Assembly: GCA_009774655.1 (NCBI GenBank)
Contig: VSOD01000035.1
Location: 1 to 16,597 of the forward strand
DNA length: 16,597 nt
Origin: Lachnospiraceae bacterium
GTDB lineage: Bacteria > Bacillota_A > Clostridia > Lachnospirales > Lachnospiraceae
Reading direction: 5' to 3'
Part shown: one piece after another, positions 14,867 to 16,597 of the stretch
Layout of the letters: each line of letters opens with the position of its first letter
How positions within the stretch are numbered: the first letter of the stretch is position 1
The notes under the pieces: generated by a model
The model's database searches: none
Told to the model about the DNA's origin: nothing
Seen by the model: only the letters and a program-made list of their open reading frames with translations
Position numbers and translations under genes: made by a program

Positions 14867-16450
14867 ATGGGAATATATGTGAATCGTGGGAACGATAGTT
14901 TTGCAAGAGCAAGAAAATCAAGAATTTATGTAGATAAAACCGGACTGATAGAGTATACAAATGGAGTAGTGGATACGGAGCAGTGCCATATCTGCAACAG
15001 CAGACCGCGGAGATTTGGAAAATCCATGACTGCCGGAATGCTGGCGGCATATTATATGAAAGGATGCGACTCAAGAGAGCTGTTTGAGGGTCTGGAGATT
15101 GCCGGAAAGCCGTCTTTTGAAGAGCATTTGAATCAATATGATGTGATTCATCTTGATATGGCATATTTACTGGTGCAGAATAAGAGTGCTGTTGATACGG
15201 TAGCTTTTATGCAGAAATGTGTGATTGACGAGCTGAGGGTTATTTATCCGGGGATACTTACGGATGAGGATCAGGCGCTACCATTTGCGTTGTCGAAGAT
15301 CAATGATGCAGCCGGAGCAAGATTTGTGATTATCATAGATGAGTGGGATGCCATATTCCGCGAATGTGAGACGGACAAGCAGGGACAGCAGGAGTATGTG
15401 CGTCTGCTCCGGGGACTTTTTAAAGGGGAGCAGTCAAAAGATTTTGTGGTGCTTGCCTATATTACAGGCATTTTGCCCATCAAGAGATACAACAGCGAAT
15501 CCGCCCTGAATAATTTCAGGGAATTTACTATGCTCAATCCGAAAGGGCTTTCGGAGTATATTGGTTTTACGGAGGAAGAGGTCAGGTCTCTCTGCGAGAC
15601 ATATCATATGGATTTTCAGGAGACGGCCAGATGGTATGACGGTTATTCATTTCGTAAGTTAAAGCATGTCTATAATCCTAATTCGGTGGTGAATGCTATG
15701 CTGGATGGAGAATATGACAGTTACTGGAGCAACACGGTATCCTATGGATCGTTGAAGGAATACATCTGTCTGAATTTCGAGGGATTACGGGATCTGGTGA
15801 TACAGATGTTTGCAGGGGCAAGGTGTACGGTAGATATCAATACCTTCCAGAATGATATGACCAGCTTCAAAAGCCGGGATGATGTGTTGACGGCGCTGAT
15901 CCATCTGGGATATCTGGCGTATGATGCAGACACGCGGGAAGCCTACGTGCCCAATGAAGAAGTGCGTGCCGCTTTTGAGAGGGCTGTACGGGATACGGGC
16001 TGGGATCCTGTGGTGCAGGCGATCAGAGATTCGGACAGTCTGCTTCGGGCGACATGGAACAGAGATGAAGATGCGGTTGCAGAGGGCATTGATAAAGTGC
16101 ATATGGGGAATACCTCCATACTTCAATACAACAATGAGAACGCGCTCAGCTGCGTGATCACATTGGCATATTATAACGCGGCCAATGAGTATACACTGAT
16201 CCGTGAAATGCCGTCAGGAAAGGGATATGCGGATATCGTATTCCTTCCCAGAAGATATTCCACAAAACCGGCGCTTGTCGTGGAATTGAAATATGACCAG
16301 TCTGCCGAAAGCGCCGTGGCGCAGATAAAAGACAGAAGATATCCGGAGGCGTTAAGGGAATATCAGGGAAATATTCTGCTGGTTGGGATCAGTTATAATA
16401 AAGAGGATAAGAAACATGAATGTACGATAGAAGAGTGGGATAAAGGATAA
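14867..16450 (+). CDS. AAA-ATPase-like / PD-(D/E)XK nuclease domain protein, second copy
   Basis: A 527-residue paralogue of the preceding gene. It shares the order and motifs: RIYVDKTGLIEYTN (19-32), Walker A RPRRFGKS (46-53), Walker B FVIIIDEWDA (153-162), ITGILPIKRYNSESALNNF, YIGFTEEEVRSL, the YDGYSFR...YNPNSVVNAM box, and the nuclease residues Asp456 and Glu473-x-Lys475 (VVELKY). Apart from motifs the two proteins are well diverged, so this is an old duplication or a deliberate pair rather than a recent copy. Start: the ATG at 14867 matches where the family begins (MGIYVNRGNDSF). The frame is open to 14801, but that overlaps the previous gene and lacks a site; the Shine-Dalgarno for 14867 is only weak (GAGG at 14854-14857, or the A/G-rich run just before the ATG), so it may rely on coupling. 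The gene ends close to the island's suspected right edge. Confidence 0.83.
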   Translation: MGIYVNRGNDSFARARKSRIYVDKTGLIEYTNGVVDTEQCHICNSRPRRFGKSMTAGMLAAYYMKGCDSRELFEGLEIAGKPSFEEHLNQYDVIHLDMAYLLVQNKSAVDTVAFMQKCVIDELRVIYPGILTDEDQALPFALSKINDAAGARFVIIIDEWDAIFRECETDKQGQQEYVRLLRGLFKGEQSKDFVVLAYITGILPIKRYNSESALNNFREFTMLNPKGLSEYIGFTEEEVRSLCETYHMDFQETARWYDGYSFRKLKHVYNPNSVVNAMLDGEYDSYWSNTVSYGSLKEYICLNFEGLRDLVIQMFAGARCTVDINTFQNDMTSFKSRDDVLTALIHLGYLAYDADTREAYVPNEEVRAAFERAVRDTGWDPVVQAIRDSDSLLRATWNRDEDAVAEGIDKVHMGNTSILQYNNENALSCVITLAYYNAANEYTLIREMPSGKGYADIVFLPRRYSTKPALVVELKYDQSAESAVAQIKDRRYPEALREYQGNILLVGISYNKEDKKHECTIEEWDKG

Positions 16451-16487
16451 CGGTCCGGATATTCATTTCTATCATTTCCGCATTCCT

Positions 16488-16597
16488 TTTAAAGACCTGC
16501 GACCCATAGATGATCAGATACCCGAGCCCCCGTCTGGCAGCGAGGAATTCACCGATAATGACACCCACTAACGCAAGCCCGATATTGACTTTCATAT
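16488..16597 (-). pseudogene. Truncated ABC transporter permease (SsuC/TauC/ThiX-like), C-terminus missing
   Basis: Read on the minus strand from the window end, the frame gives KVNIGLALVGVIIGEFLAAR followed by RGLGYLIIYGSQVFK, a close match to the last conserved stretch of binding-protein-dependent permeases for sulfonate, nitrate or thiamine precursors ('GLSLVGVIVGEFL....GLGYLI.YG.QVF'). In the family this is followed by one more membrane helix and a short tail; here the similarity ends at about 16488 and the frame continues 32 residues into unrelated sequence before a stop at 16389-16391. The 5' part lies beyond the window. The gene therefore looks cut by the insertion or rearrangement that brought in the DNA to its left. 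Loss of the last helix probably inactivates it. Confidence 0.65.

Noticed and set aside
12930..16462. TCCGGATAT present both after the recombinase and after the last gene, as a possible attachment-site pair
   Set aside because: Only about nine bases match, with no symmetry or matching flanks; this is within chance for a window this size.
1..16597. CRISPR array, tRNA or rRNA genes
   Set aside because: No regularly spaced direct repeats and no tRNA cloverleaf or rRNA-like stretches were seen on either strand by reading; a computed scan was not possible.

Overview
The window looks like part of a mobile or accessory island in a low-to-mid GC Bacillota genome, most likely a Lachnospiraceae-type gut clostridium. 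The evidence is purine-rich AAAGGAGG ribosome binding sites, heavy AGA/AGG codon use, and protein families (DUF5688, DUF932, DUF3848-like, YqaJ, AAA-ATPase-like plus PD-(D/E)XK) that travel together on integrative elements and plasmids of that group. All assignments are from reading the sequence and from memory of the families; no search was run. Every complete gene I accept is on the plus strand.

Layout: (1) 1-981 is the C-terminal part of a probable secreted or lipid-anchored protein, closed by a clear hairpin terminator. (2) 1265-5765 is a mobile-element accessory block: a DUF5688 protein, a DUF932 protein, a YqaJ-type exonuclease, a small DUF3848-like protein and a Rad52/Sak-like single-strand annealing protein. 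The last three are tightly packed and form a two-component (exonuclease plus annealing protein) recombination module. (3) 5766-6218 is AT-rich and non-coding apart from a possible 26-residue hydrophobic peptide. It holds a perfect 21-bp inverted repeat and an extended -10 promoter. (4) 6219-10686 is a four-gene cassette of low GC: an unrecognised 457-residue protein, then, after a second long inverted repeat, a three-gene overlapping operon. That operon consists of two proteins that together resemble a split DUF927-type primase/helicase-associated protein with no visible P-loop, followed by a HerA/VirB4-like P-loop ATPase. (5) 10783-12886 encodes one or two tiny proteins (the first SHOCT-like) and a large serine recombinase with an unusual C-terminal winged helix. 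(6) 13152-16450 holds two tandem paralogues with an AAA-ATPase-like domain and a PD-(D/E)XK nuclease domain. (7) The right edge, 16488-16597 on the minus strand, is a 3'-truncated ABC transporter permease, suggesting that the host chromosome resumes there and that the island boundary lies at about 16488.

How it may work together (inference): the recombinase is the likely mover of the island or of the 6-13 kb segment. The exonuclease/annealing pair would recombine or repair element DNA. The 6219-10686 cassette is the least explained part: an ATPase acting with a split, apparently catalytically dead partner, placed between a recombination module and a recombinase. It could be a DNA-processing (transfer or replication) module of the element or an uncharacterised defence system. 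The sequence alone does not decide between these.
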